The translations under genes were made by a program, and so were the position numbers. From assembly GCA_015179025.1 (NCBI GenBank), contig WHUX01000008.1, positions 62,001 to 126,000 on the forward strand: 64,000 bases of DNA, read 5' to 3'. This document shows, in pieces, positions 1-11,514 of the stretch. How positions within the stretch are numbered: position 1 is the first letter of the stretch; each line of letters starts with the position of its first letter. Below the pieces are notes generated by a model. The model was not told the origin of the DNA. It did not search any database and worked only from the letters and a program-made list of their open reading frames with translations. Source of the DNA: Terfezia claveryi (taxonomy: Eukaryota > Ascomycota > Pezizomycetes > Pezizales > Pezizaceae).

Positions 1-1081
1 TTCGAGCTCGAGACAATTCATGAATATTAATCTGGTAGGACTTAAACTAACCTTCAAAGGGGAGCTTTGCTTCGTGCTTGGTCGCGGAGAAACTGTGATG
101 AGCGAGCCTTGAAGAACCTTGATAACGTCAAGGAGGAGGGAACAAGGAAGTTGTAGTCAGGTACTGTAGTCTGATCCAACGGCCAGGTTGTTTGTTTGTT
201 TGTTATTGTTTTAGGGATGGTGGGGGTTGCGACGCATGGTTACGGCAACAACCTTAGTCATTGTTGTAAAACCTATGCAGGTTTAGGGCAGAGCCTTAGT
301 CATGTTCTATACCTAGAATTGATTATTAACCTAACCCAAACAAGTATAGCCAAAAACCTCCAATACCTAACTAAGGAGACCTGTTGGTCAGGTGATGTAG
401 CCTGTTTGAATTACCCTGAGTAGTCTGGCAATAAGTGCCCAATAGTAGCCAAAAACTTTTCAAACAAACAGTGACGACCTTCACATACCCGATCCACAAG
501 TAGTGTTGCTTATTCTACTCGGAATTTGTGTGGTCTCGATTTTGGATGTTCCCAAGCAACCTTCCTTAGCTTCAGATCTTTGTTATACGTGGTGTCAACT
601 ATTAACCTCAAAAGAAATCATGTTCCCTGAGCAGTCTTGAGAGTACTCCTGAGAGCTGGATGCTGGACCGGGCATCAGATTGACGTGTCGAAACTTTGGT
701 GATTATATTTCTATTTATTGTCTAGGAACGGAGTACGATCCCGCGGAAGCATTTCAAACCCACCATCCATGCCATTAGTGTCAACTTTGTGAAATTACTA
801 AAAACTAGCAACACTGTAGGCTGACTTCGATGGGTGTAAGAATTATGTATTCTCTAAATTCCTCCAAACTAAGCTAAACTTATTTCAACAATGAATACCT
901 TTAAGGGCTACCGAAAGCCCATAACTAAGCTAGCTAGCCAATGCATACCATCCAACAAGCTATAAGAATTAAGCCATGTGGTACTCCGTATAGCATACCA
1001 CAAACCCAGGATCGATATCTGTCAAGTGTTTCATGCCCAGATCATCGCCATTAGATTAGGAGACTCTAAGTACAAATGCAA
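1..1081. other. Gene-poor stretch, no gene recognised
   Basis: Only one short open frame (196-423) is present. It has no recognisable domain and no sign of splicing to neighbours. The sequence is A+T-rich with many short stop-interrupted frames. I see no RNA gene. Confidence 0.6.
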
Positions 1082-1083
1082 AA

Positions 1084-1120
1084 TCCGCAAGTCATAGAGC
1101 CTATTGGGTACCCTAGTGGG
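1084..1120 (+). repeat. Direct repeat flanking the copia remnant, left copy
   Basis: This segment is closely matched at 2292-2324. Both contain tccgca, tagagcctatt and accctagtggg, with a few substitutions and a 4-base gap. The pair brackets the degenerate copia coding region, so it may be what remains of LTRs or of one duplicated internal segment. The matched length is too short to define an LTR. Confidence 0.45.
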
Positions 1121-1334
1121 CAACTTGAATAGAAAAGTATAAAAAGAAAGAAAAAAAGAAAAAAAGAAAAAGAACCCTCCCCTCATTTCTGGAATATCAC
1201 AAATGGTTTCTCCTAATCAAGCCAATACAACAAATAAAACAGACGCCCGTCAATTTAACAAATGAAATTCCCGCCCTTATTCCGCTGGTCCTCCCCTCAA
1301 TCTGGTCGGCCATTCTTCATGCCACAATAAGTGG

Positions 1335-1555
1335 TTATCACGCTTGGCTGCCGGAAAATGATTCCTGGTCTCATTGGAATAACCAATCTTTGAGAATTCA
1401 GCAGGGGTTATAATTTGGGGTATTTACCACAATTAGTGAGGATATCATGTATGCACCCTTTGGAATGGATATTCCACTGCCAGAGAATGATTCCGAATCT
1501 CATTGGAATAACCAACCAGATTTGAGGGCCAGCATGGGTTATAGAGGGGGTATTG
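1335..1555. repeat. Degenerate tandem duplication, two units of about 95 bp
   Basis: Two similar blocks, roughly 1335-1425 and 1460-1555, share ctgcc, then an aatgattcc stretch, tctcattggaataacca, a TGAG..CAGCA block and GGTTATA followed by a G-rich GGGGTATT. They lie directly downstream of the RNase H stop when read on the minus strand. They may belong to the element's 3' non-coding part. Confidence 0.6.
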
Positions 1556-1581
1556 GGTTCGTAATAATGTTTTTCAGTCCC

Positions 1582-2330
1582 TTAGATCTTGTATAGTGCA
1601 TTGCTAGTAGTAAGGGTTCGGTAGCATGTATTGCACCTTTTTCGGTTTTCATCGCCGAACTGTAGACCATGATTCCGGTGGCGTTCTCGTGGTAAGTGTT
1701 TTGTTAATGCTTCAGCAATGATTGTGCGAGTTGGAGCATATGATATAGTGCATTGGCCACTTTGTACCATGTGAGTGATAAATCGTTCGCGGGCATGGAT
1801 GTGTTTTGTGCGGGGTCTAAAACCATCATTCTTTGCTAGAGCCAAGGCAACTTGTAAAGATTTGGACTTTCTGGCTTTAAATCTAGGAAACTTATTAACC
1901 ATGCTAGTTCTTTAGCAGCTTCTGTTCCTGCAATGAATTCGCCTTCCGTGCTGGATAGAACAGAGCAATTAAGCCTTGTTTTTCGAAGCCCAAGAAATGC
2001 ATGATCCTTTTAGGAAAATATATAAGCCCCTGTGCTTTTCCTAGATCTATACCATCGAGCATCTGCATCTCGAGGTTCGTTATCATCTAGGAAGCCCGGC
2101 TTTCAAAAGCAAGGATACGGATTGCCTTTTTCCATGAAGAATGGTTGCTTCTGTCAAGTGCTGGAACAGGAACAGGACCTATGTCGAACTTAGTGAGTAT
2201 ATCGCATTTGTTCATGGTGTAGGTAGGAGGAGAAGGTTCAGGTACAGTATAATATGTGTAGGACTCATAATCTGATGGAGCCCAGGCTAAGTCCGCACGT
2301 CGTAGAGCCTATTACCCTAGTGGGTATCTA
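1582..2330 (-). mobile_element. Internally deleted, frameshifted Ty1/copia retrotransposon remnant
   Basis: Read on the minus strand, the segment from about 2060 to 1582 is the C-terminal RNase H domain of a copia Pol. It shows RKSTGAYIF, then a SWASKKQGLIALSSTEGEF-type core, AGTEAAKELAWLISFLD, and the closing RTKHIHARERFI and AEALTKHLP motifs. These are the usual copia landmarks (RKSTxGY, SWxSKKQ, SSTEAEY, KHIDIRYHFIRE, ADxLTKPL). At least two small frameshifts break the frame. Just upstream (about 2110-2230) a piece reading LDRSNHSSWKKAIRILAF resembles the Gag N-terminal motif LxGxNYxxW. Protease, integrase and reverse transcriptase are missing, so the copy is internally deleted and cannot encode its own transposition. 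Confidence 0.8.
2292..2324 (+). repeat. Direct repeat flanking the copia remnant, right copy
   Basis: This is the partner of the repeat at 1084-1120, without the four bases gggt found in the left copy. It lies immediately upstream of the Gag-like segment in the element's orientation. Confidence 0.45.
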
Positions 2331-2682
2331 TCAAACACCATGAATTCTATCAAGGATCCAAAGAGAATGCTCCTTAATTGTACTGTTGTCGGTGGAAAAT
2401 CTAGAAGTTTGAGGAGTGGTTGCAAAGTACCTATTCTATACAAATTTGTATGACATCTACCCCGCTTAAAAAAAAAATATTCTAGGGTTTCCAGTCGATG
2501 AAATACCAGTTCACGAGCTATCTATTCTAGCTTGAATTTGCAGCCTTTCATCTGTATCTACTTACGTGATATCAGCAGATTCTACAGCGTTGTTGCCTTT
2601 CAACAATCCGAAGACTGATGTCCTAGAACTATATATATATAGGAAAGGCAACAAGCAGGGATTTTGCTGAATACGGAAGGGA

Positions 2683-2779
2683 GCTCGTCATGACTACAAT
2701 CACATTAAAGGCAACAGACAGGCCAACAGACGGTTAACAGACAGGCTAACAGAGAGTCCAACGGTACGTCATGACGAGC
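2683..2779. repeat. Inverted repeat enclosing an AACAGACAG tandem array
   Basis: The 12-bp arms gctcgtcatgac (2683-2694) and gtcatgacgagc (2768-2779) are perfect inverted copies. Between them lie about four degenerate 11-12 bp units built on aacagacag (2711-2762). No open frame is present. The structure could fold as one hairpin or be a tiny terminal-inverted-repeat element. Confidence 0.7.
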
Positions 2780-2809
2780 CCCTTACAGATCCGATTCAAG
2801 CCAAAACCC

Positions 2810-2846
2810 CTGCTGTTCCGGAACGCCAACCAGACTACTGCTGCTC
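2810..2846 (-). repeat. Micro-insert copy (19 bp) with imperfect 9-bp flanking duplication
   Basis: The insert at 2819-2837, read on the minus strand, is TAGTCTGGTTGGCGTTCCG. It is flanked by ctgctgttc and ctgctgctc, which match at 8 of 9 positions. It belongs to the family described in the findings (other copies at 14638, 37357, 52241 and 59249). Confidence 0.6.
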
Positions 2847-4241
2847 ATATGTTGAGAGTACTAGTACAAGGATGAGGGACTGTGCCTCCCCCTATTGCTT
2901 CCTTGGCACGAGAGACTAGCTTGCTTGCATTTCTCAATCTCCAGACTAGGCCTAGGGTGCTGTAATTGCAACCGCATGTATGCAGCCACGCCTCTAGACT
3001 AGCCTGGTTGGATTAACGTAGCCTCGATCCCAGATTAAGAAGTGGATTAGGACCAGACTTGGAGTGGTAGGTAAATGTTACACGACACGGGCAAATGTAC
3101 CACCAGCAGTGATTTCGAGTACAAAGTGAACAACCGGTTGTTGCCAACTTACGGCCATGCGCATGAGACAACAGTTGTACATGCAACAATTTAAAATTTC
3201 TCATGTGGTAGAGTAAAGTACATTATTAGGTACCTACACCGTCTCCTTTCTCTTGCCCAGTATGGAACAGAACTTGTCTTTAGTCAACTTCGAGCCCGGC
3301 CAGAAAACGGCCCAGTCTTCTGCTGATTTCATCAATATGATATTTATAACTAACACTAGAGCCCAAAGATTTAGATATGCGTACATGTTGAGTACGGTAA
3401 AGGGTGAAGGTACCGGTACCTACATATGTAACGTACTCACCGCAAGACTTGTCTCGGGTAGGCCGGAACCCCTCCACCATAGTTATTCCTCGACTGTGGT
3501 ACCCACAACACAAGGTCTTCACGACCCTGGGATTCAAGCTTAATCCGGGTTAAATTCACCAATTTATAAGCTTAGTATCTGATTAAGGAGACAAATAAAG
3601 ATTGCTTTCGTTTGCATGGGAATCTCGGGAGTGATAAGGCAAGGGCAGTGCAAAGCATGCATTGTACCGAGAGTATTCATTCCCCAGATGTACATACATA
3701 CGCGCTGGGAGAAGAAAATTCTCCAGCCTCGAGACCCAAGTTGTTTTCGAAGCAGCACACTCATCGTGTGCCACAGCCAGGCCCTTGTCTGTCTTACCAG
3801 GCCCACTCATCTAACATGAGGTCCTAGCCTCAGCCGCACTTCGCTGTTGAAAGGGGATTGGAAAAGTGCCAAATCACGCAAAGTGCTGTACCTTGAATGC
3901 TTTGGCAATTGATTTTCCTGGGGCTGACGAATAGTAGGCCCAACTTTCGAACCCAACTCTCAATCCCGATCTCACTTTCCTTCTCCTTGTACCCTTTTCA
4001 TATATTTTTGGGAACAAGTCATTGAGGTTGAGCGCTCCAGCGTTGAGTGTGCTCTATTTGATACCGCTATTCCAGCACTTCGACTCTCAAATTTGTGCAC
4101 GACACTCATTTTGTTAATTTGCGGCCGGATTGTTGACACGCGGTAGTGGGATATCACAGTGGTCAATCGAGGGATTTGGGCGAATTCCAGCGGAGACGAG
4201 GGAGAACTTGAACAGAGCCGGATCACTCACCTAACCTCATA
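2847..4241. other. Spacer upstream of the kelch gene
   Basis: Overlapping short open frames on both strands (for example around 3253-3827) have no recognisable features. A palindromic GTACC-rich stretch lies at about 3405-3425. The last 200 bp before 4242 should hold the promoter and 5' UTR of the kelch gene, but no specific element can be assigned. Confidence 0.5.
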
Positions 4242-6556
4242 ATGTGGGGTTTACAATATCTCCTTCTGTCGGCATCCACTGCAGCGGCCACGGCACTACT
4301 TCCCATCGGTCTTAAAGGATATCCCCATGTGATTGAAAGCCGCCATCAAGGTGGTTGGACAGGTGCAGAAGCCTACGAGAAGTCGATACTCGTGAGGGAT
4401 GAAAATAGTGGCGAGTTGGTTAGGAGACAAACGTCGGATAATGTCACACAGTATTGCAGGTTCTGGGGTCACTCGAGTGAGTACTGCCATCACCGTGAAT
4501 CCAGGTGGTTAAAAAGGCGGGCATCTGTTTGTTTAGACTTTTGCCTTGGATTATGCATATACTCTAAGTCGCGTCGCTAACTTTGCTCTGCTTAGGTGCT
4601 ATGGTGAATGAAAAGCTATACATTTCTGGCGGTATTTCCACATTCAGGGAAAATTATCGGGACGGCTGGATATATTTATGTATGTTGTCCCAATCTCCAA
4701 CGCACTCCCATTTTGAGCCTTATACTTAACTCCATAGTCTCTTCGGCCATCATGGCAGATCTCAGTGAGGGTGCAACATACCCTCTATTAGGTTCTAACA
4801 CGGCGTTCTCCTACGCTATCCTCGCGAGTACGGCCCCCGAAGGGGAGTCAACACAGATGGGTGCCTTTTGGTGGGATGGAGGTCAAAGTATTTACAAGTA
4901 TGCAATTGATTTCATCTTTTTAACCTCGAAATTATGCTATAGAGATAACTAAACTTTGATATTATAGGTACGGAGGCTGGTTTGCTGATCAGCGCACATG
5001 GAGTAAAACACCCCAAGCCCAAGTGCGGGAAGCGCAGCTCTGGAAACTTGATCTAGTTACATCCAGTTGGGAGTTGGAAACCATGCCCTCTGGTATACAT
5101 CGTGCATGGGGCGGTGCTGTGGCCAGCGATCCCTCTAATAAGAAGGGCTATTTTCTTGGTGGAATTGTCGAGAACCGGACAGATACCGTATTTGCGGATG
5201 CTCCTGGGTACGAGTACTTGGGGGACAGTTTCCTTAACTTCGACTCCAGCTCTGCAACCCTTACGAACAAGACCTACTCAACAGCGGGAGCATCGTCTCT
5301 AGGCTCGATTGGTCTTGGAAATCTTGTGTATATCCCGATGGGGAAGGCGGGAATATTGGTCTTCATTGGCGGTGCGCAAGGCCCCTCGGGGGCGTGGGTC
5401 CCAACGGGGTCCATCAGCGGTGTACAGCTTCGTGATATGAACAAGGTGTGGATACACGACATTTCGAGTAATCGATGGTATGAACAAGACACGACACTTG
5501 CATCTGGCCTCACGCAGGGACCGGCAGGCAGAATCTCGGCCTGTGCAGTAGTAGTACCTGCGCAGGATAAGACCTCCTGGAGTGTTTTTGTGTTTGGCGG
5601 AGGTGACCTGGACCCTAACGGTTCTGTGTATGGAGACACATGGGTGCTTTCTCTACCAAGTTTCACTTGGATACAGGTCGACACTAAGGGCGATGCGCGT
5701 TTCGAGCACACTTGCCATCTAACCAAGGGGAATCAGATGCTCGTCGTAGGTGGACGTGATAAATTACAAGCGTCCGCCGGAGATCCAGCAACCAACTATA
5801 CGACGCACCCAGGTTCCTGGTCCTGCCTGAAGCAAGGAATATTAAGCTCATTCGACCTCAACTCCTTTGCCTGGAGAAACAGCCTCCCAGCCAATGTTGT
5901 GGACTATCAAGTGAACGATATTATCTCTAGCGTTATTGGTGGAAAGTATGTTTTATTACATTCGATTGCCAGTTGTCAATGGGGGCTAACACGAACATTC
6001 ATGTAGTGAAAATGGTGGTGCCACGAAGGTCCAGCCAGACAACGGTTGGGGTGATGCTGCCCTTGGTCCCATTATGGAAGGCAGTATTATAACACCCAAA
6101 CCTTCCAACCCTGCTGGCCCCTCCAACAGTACCCCTATCGGCCCCATTGTCGGTGGGGTTGTTGGAGGTATAGTCGTTATAGCACTTATCGCCTTGGGGT
6201 TGATTTGCCTCCGTAGACAGAAGAAGAAGAAAGCTGCTTCTGCTGCTGCTGCTGCCGCCGCCGCTGCCGCGGCGCAGCAACCACCGGCCGCTCCATATGA
6301 TGCTCGCCAGAGTGGGTACAACACCACTCCTGCTCCACAGTACTGGCCGCATGCCAACAACCAGGCCCCCCCGGGATATGTTTGGGATCCACACTCTGGG
6401 CAATACTACCTACCTGTTCTTACACCGGCACCACAGTCACCACCACCAATTGGCGGGTACTATAAGCCTCAAGAAGAACCTAAGCCTGGCCCCATGGGTC
6501 AAATTGCGGAGATGGAGCAGGTTCCACATGCAACACCCCAGGAGCTGCACGGTTAG
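4242..6556 (+). CDS. Kelch-repeat single-pass membrane protein
   Basis: Five exons join cleanly: 4242-4476, 4596-4679, 4738-4897, 4968-5945 and 6007-6556. All introns are GT-AG and the total is 669 codons including the stop (668 aa). Residues 1 to about 18 are a hydrophobic signal sequence. The middle carries kelch-type blades, including KLYISGG, YFLGG, LVFIGGA, VFVFGGGD followed by YGDTWVLSLPSFTWI, and MLVVGGRD, which predicts an extracellular beta-propeller. Around residues 530-556 a Gly/Val/Ile/Leu membrane helix is followed by basic RRQKKKK, giving an N-out, C-in topology. The cytoplasmic tail has a poly-Ala run and is Pro/Gln/Tyr-rich. Such proteins are common in filamentous fungi and their ligand is generally unknown. 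A galactose-oxidase-like fold is possible, but no copper-site motif was identified. No catalytic role is claimed. Confidence 0.88.
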
Positions 6557-8060
6557 TGACAATACTACCATGATAGTTTCTGTGGATTCAAGGGATTGAC
6601 TAGATATCTGTGTTGGAGCAAATCTTTGGTGCCGTGTACGACGTTTTGGATTGGGGCGGGCGATTGCAATATTACAAGAATTGTTTTGGCATAACCGGAA
6701 AGACTCACAGGGTGGCAGATGATATACGAGGTTCCTGAACTTAAATCCTCCAATGAACTACTCCAGCTACGGTCCAATTTCTTTAGTAATTTCCTTAGTT
6801 ATCTCTTTTAGGGCACTGGTTCTTTCGCGACCTTGCAATGGTTGGGGTCATTAAGGTTATTGAATATTTTGCGTATTCCCCAGTTCAGATTTAATGTTAT
6901 ACCAATAGTTTTAGCTGGATAAATTTGAATATATTCTACATGGTGATTTCAAGAAATGTTGGTTTGTATATAAAATATGAAGATTGTACTTTGGGGCATT
7001 TTGGGGGTTGCTTTACAGGTACAAATATTCGTACTATACACATTTCTAGATTTCCTGGTTAGTTTAGTTAAATGGCCATTCAACATTAAGAAACGGGTGG
7101 AACGTACCTACCGCAATATAAAACCCGGTGAGCTCGACCTCCACTTTCCGTTTGAAGTTGTGTAACGACATGGCATAGCAGGGGCCCTGATTCGTCAAGT
7201 TAGGCGGTAATTTGCCGATCTGCATGTAACGTCAGACGCAGCATGTATGTAACTGTACATAGTAAGGTTGCATGTGATCGGAGATTGTCGGGCATTTAAT
7301 GATGCCGAGTACTACAGTAGTACGTTATATGTAAGTCTAGTCACCGTAACGCCCTTCCCCCAAATGAGGAATTACCGTATCAGATAAACCTGTGGTTCGG
7401 AGGTTGTTTGTATTTGGTTATGATCACTCGCGTTGAAATCAAGTGTTACTTCTGTCTGTGTAACTATCATGTAGCTGATTGGTAGCAGCAACTGATCAGC
7501 AAAGGCCCCAATGAGGAAGCATCAGTATTACCAAATCTGGCGTTACCAAATAGAGTAGGTAACGCATATGAAGCTCCCCCTCCCCCCGGTCCAGCCGCCC
7601 CTTTTCACAAATGTGGGGGTTCTTCATGCGGAGTTGCTTAGTCTGTTTAGGGCTGCTACCGGTACATATGATATGCGACTTGTGTACGAAGGAGAAAAAA
7701 AATAACCAAATATCGTGAAGTTCCTCTCAGCCCTCTCTTGATATCCTACAGAAACCCAACTGTGGACGTCCAGTTATACTTTGGTTCAGTTGGGAACGTT
7801 AAAAATTGAAATTGCCTTCATATACGACGCAGCTACAAGGTAGGTAGGTAGTACATACATGTATATAACACGGTGCTAGTACGGTACTGGGAAAAACTTG
7901 GTTGGCTTCATCAGAAATTTTTTTGGTCTTAGTTCATTCTTTCGTTTTGTAGCAGCGTACCGTACTACGGACAGATTTACGCTATGATCAGATGTTGACT
8001 TATCAAAGATGACCTGACCTATGTACGTACCTAGGTGCCCCGCCAAAACTAGGGGATTTC

Positions 8061-8096
<36 letters not shown>

Positions 8097-9221
8097 CTCA
8101 CAATGCCTCGTTTTAACTAGTTTGCTCGGCGGATAAGGCAAGGGGATTTGTCTGGCTATTATTGGATTGCCCACTGATTGGCTTTCTTTCTTTAGGGTTC
8201 GGAGTGATTGGAATTAGAAGAGGTGAGATTCTTCTGTCATATTTATGCTACCCTAGAGTTCGTTATTTTTTCCTCCACTCCGTCACTCCCTTCCTTTTAT
8301 TTTCTCTCCTTTAGTCATCCACTCACGTGCTAGCATCACTTCAAAAACGCACACCCGTGCTAATAATATCCACTTTTAAGAAATACAACCTTACTTGGTA
8401 TCAGCATATATGTATCCATATTTGTGGCCTGTACTGCAGACTAGAAAATCATTAAAATATACAGGTATAATAGGGAGTGATGCCCACCTAGCTTATGGAT
8501 ATACATTTGGGGAATATGACTTATGAGAGATGATGGAGGATATGTATGTGTATTGTCTATTATGAGGTTATACATATAATAATATGAAGGAAGCTGTACG
8601 GTAATCGGTACCTAGAGGGTGGAAGTATTAGTGATCCCTCGTTCCTAACGGCAACCCTTTTTTTTTTTTTTTTTTTTTCTTTTCTCAGAGCGCTTTCTAC
8701 CCGCGCATAGGTCCATACTTATATTGACTATTCCGACACTACTTGGTGCAGCTGAATTTATTCAACACGATTTTCGTTAGCCAAAGTATTACGGTAATGT
8801 TTGGATAATTGACTCTTAAATACATAGGTAGAAGTACACTGTAGTAGTGATTAATCCCAAAGCGATCTGTTTTGCGAGCTATGATTTCAATGTTCGTGTT
8901 TCGTATAGTATTAGTTATGTATATTGTGGCATTGGTCTGTCCCTTTTGTAACTATGGCTGTGCATGCGCTGTGGACAGACGAAATAAAATTACTAGGACG
9001 CAGTATTTCCAACTTTGTGGACCCCTAAGCTTAGTCTGGCTTGCACTAGCCCCTCCCCAGCCCTAAGCTCTAGGTTATGATGCTTACGTCTGTTGTTGGT
9101 CACATAAAATACTGTGTACTGCAAGTAATCATGACGAAGTACAAGCCGCGTCCAAGTTCAACTTCAGGTAAATCGAAATGTAAACATTATAATACCCCCG
9201 ACCTTCTTGATAATTATAACA
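6557..9221. other. Gene-poor spacer with poly-T runs
   Basis: No convincing gene is seen. A 62-codon frame at 6977-7165 encodes a hydrophobic peptide but lacks support. T33 at 8064-8096 and a second T-rich run near 8658 are present, with TAGG and GTAC-type short motifs around 7840-7890. The last part, before 9222, is the 3' flank of the dehydratase gene on the minus strand. Confidence 0.55.
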
Positions 9222-10854
9222 TTAACGACTCAAATCCCTCTCACCCCTCTTTCCATTTTTCAGAATCCCTTGTGCCTCCTCACTCCTCCACCAACCCCCC
9301 TCGGCCCCAGGGAAGCTATATTGCTCCATGCTCTCCCGCTTCATCTCAACACTATATCCAGGCTCTCGGGGCGTTACGTAGAAACCGTCCTTAATTACTG
9401 AGGGGTAGATAAAATGCTCATGGAGGTGGTCAATGAATTCTAATAGGGAGAGCTTGCCTGACACGCAGACATAGTCGATGGTACTCAAGTGCTGGGTATA
9501 CTCTGGGAGACCGACGCCACCGGAGTGGGGGACAATGGGTACGCCAAATCTACTCGGCGGTGGGGTTAGCAAATGGGGGCTGTGGAGAGGATGAACATAT
9601 GAGGAGGGGTTTAACAAACTTCTTAGCCATGAGGAGGACGGCAAGGACTTCGTTCACACCACCAAGACGGCAGGCATCGATTTGGCAGACATCGATGGCA
9701 CCAGACATTAGGAGCTGCTTAAACATGACACGGTTCTGGCACATTTCTCCAGTAGCAACACCAATGCCATATGGTTTGAGCGCTTCCCGGACAGCCCTGT
9801 GGCCGAGGATATCATCTGGGGATGTGGGTTCCTCAATAAACCTGCATTGCATATTCAAGTCAGTGCCGGTCTTGGTTTTCTCACAGGTCTACTTACCAAG
9901 GCTTAAACTCCACCAACTGCTTCATATACTCAATTGCCTCTGGAACACTCCACACTTGGTTCGCATCCACCATCACCACATTGCCCTGATCATATCCCAA
10001 CACCCTCCTTACAATTGTTAATCGCTTCCTATCTTCTTCTACCGATCCGCCAACCTTGATCTTAAAATGTTTGTATCCCGCCTCCCTTGTCTCCCTAAGT
10101 AATCTCTCCATCTTGTCTTCACCATACCCTAACCACCCTGCACTAGTCGTATATGCAGGTACCGCCCTATCTATTAACGCATCCTCAACTCTCTGTGCCT
10201 TTGTCCCCTCTTGCTCCTTTAACAACGCTACAGCCTCCTCGGGGGTGATAGCATCAGTGATGTATCGGAAGTCGATACACCTCACAAACTCCTCTGGTGT
10301 GAATTCAGCAATGAGCCTCCATAGAGGCTTCTTCTCGACCTTAGACCACAGGTCCCAGAGCGCATTGACAATGGCGCCTAGAGCAAGGTGGATTACTCCT
10401 TTCTCCGGTCCGATCCACCGGTATTGACTGTCGGAGACGAGATGTCGCCAGGTCTGACCCATATTGGCGGTGAGGTCTGAGAGGGACTGGTTCACGATGC
10501 GCGGGGCTAGGGCGTTAATAGCGTGGCAGACGATATCGTTACCTCGGCCAATGGTGAATGTCTACTTGGGTTCAGCAATTACCAAGGAAACCCAGGAGTA
10601 TGGCTGCTGGAGAGGCACTGTACCATTCCATGGCCTTGTAGGCCTGTAACATCGGTCTTTAGGATGCAATAGGCGGAGGAGTAGTCTCCAGCATCATTCA
10701 TAGCATCTGAACCGGTTTTGTCGAGGGATGTCTGTGAGCCAGTGATGATAGGGGTCAGCCATGAGGTTCAACTGTGGTCAATTTCTCCGGTTCAAAATGC
10801 ACTACTCACAGGAAATCGAACATCCTTGGATTCGAACCCAATGATGTTCACCAT
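9222..10854 (-). CDS. lgd1: L-galactonate dehydratase (enolase superfamily)
   Basis: Five minus-strand exons splice in phase: 10854-10810, 10731-10624, 10561-9897, 9841-9620 and 9549-9222. They give 456 codons (455 aa), close to the roughly 450 aa of fungal Lgd1/GaaB. The start [15 protein letters not shown] and the block [20 protein letters not shown] match that family. The fold is of the mandelate racemase/enolase type. The base pair K-x-K lies in HFKIKVGG (about residues 218-220). The metal ligands are Asp in MVDANQ (about 250), Glu in IEEPTSPDD and Glu in ATGEMCQNR. The Asp/His dyad is in QIDACRLGG and VPHSGGVGL. In the fungal D-galacturonate pathway this enzyme dehydrates L-galactonate to 2-keto-3-deoxy-L-galactonate in the cytosol. 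L-fuconate dehydratase (ENOSF1) is the nearest alternative. Similarity across the N-terminal half favours Lgd1. The other pathway genes are not in this window. Confidence 0.9.
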
Positions 10855-11514
10855 TGGGAAAAGAAGTGCAGGAGGGATAATTGCAGCTGTAGATGTTTTG
10901 TTTCGTTGGTTGTTCTGGTTTAACGTATACAAGGTAGTTCACCGATTCACTGGTGAATGATCGAGCGAAAATTGCAATTAAGGATAACTCCGCGGAATAT
11001 AACAATTATTTCCAGGATTATACATAGCTGTCGCTCATCTCGCTGTAACATCCCCCAGTGCTCACTGGAGCTCCCCGCATCCCATTACCACCTGGAGCTA
11101 TACCCCACCGTCATACACCAAACTCCTGATGATGTTCGAGAGCTCCCTGTAAGCTTCGGGGCGTTGGTACTGCTATAATATTCGGTGCAGCAAAGCATAC
11201 GGAAGATCGGCCTAACCCTGTTTGTATATGGGTGGCGCTAGGCCTGATGGAGGTAGCAATCAAACAATTGGAAACGCACCTTTATTAGTTTCATCATGAG
11301 TTGGCCAAACCGGACTAAGCCCTATAAGTTCTAGCAGTCTTAACTTTTCTGGACGCCACACGCTTGCTATAGCATATTAAAGGAATTCCTATCAATATTT
11401 TGGAAACAAACATCATGTTAATTCAGTGCTGCGGCTATGCCAAGTTACCCTACAAAGAACGTGTAGCAGGTCCTATAATTCCATACATTACCTTCTATCC
11501 TAGCCCCTCCTCTA
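10855..11514. other. Intergenic region between two minus-strand enzyme genes
   Basis: This holds the promoter side of the dehydratase gene and the 3' flank of the formate dehydrogenase gene. No further gene was recognised. The short frame at 10957-11178 has no features. Confidence 0.5.

Noticed and set aside
3564..3827. Four overlapping short frames on both strands
   Set aside because: They are mutually incompatible, and none has a domain or context.
6977..7165. 62-codon hydrophobic frame
   Set aside because: It is short and isolated, without splice partners or recognisable motif, although it could be a small membrane peptide.
10815..10835. GGTTCGAATCC-like sequence resembling a tRNA B box
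   Set aside because: It lies within exon 1 of the dehydratase gene (IIGFESK) and there is no tRNA cloverleaf around it.
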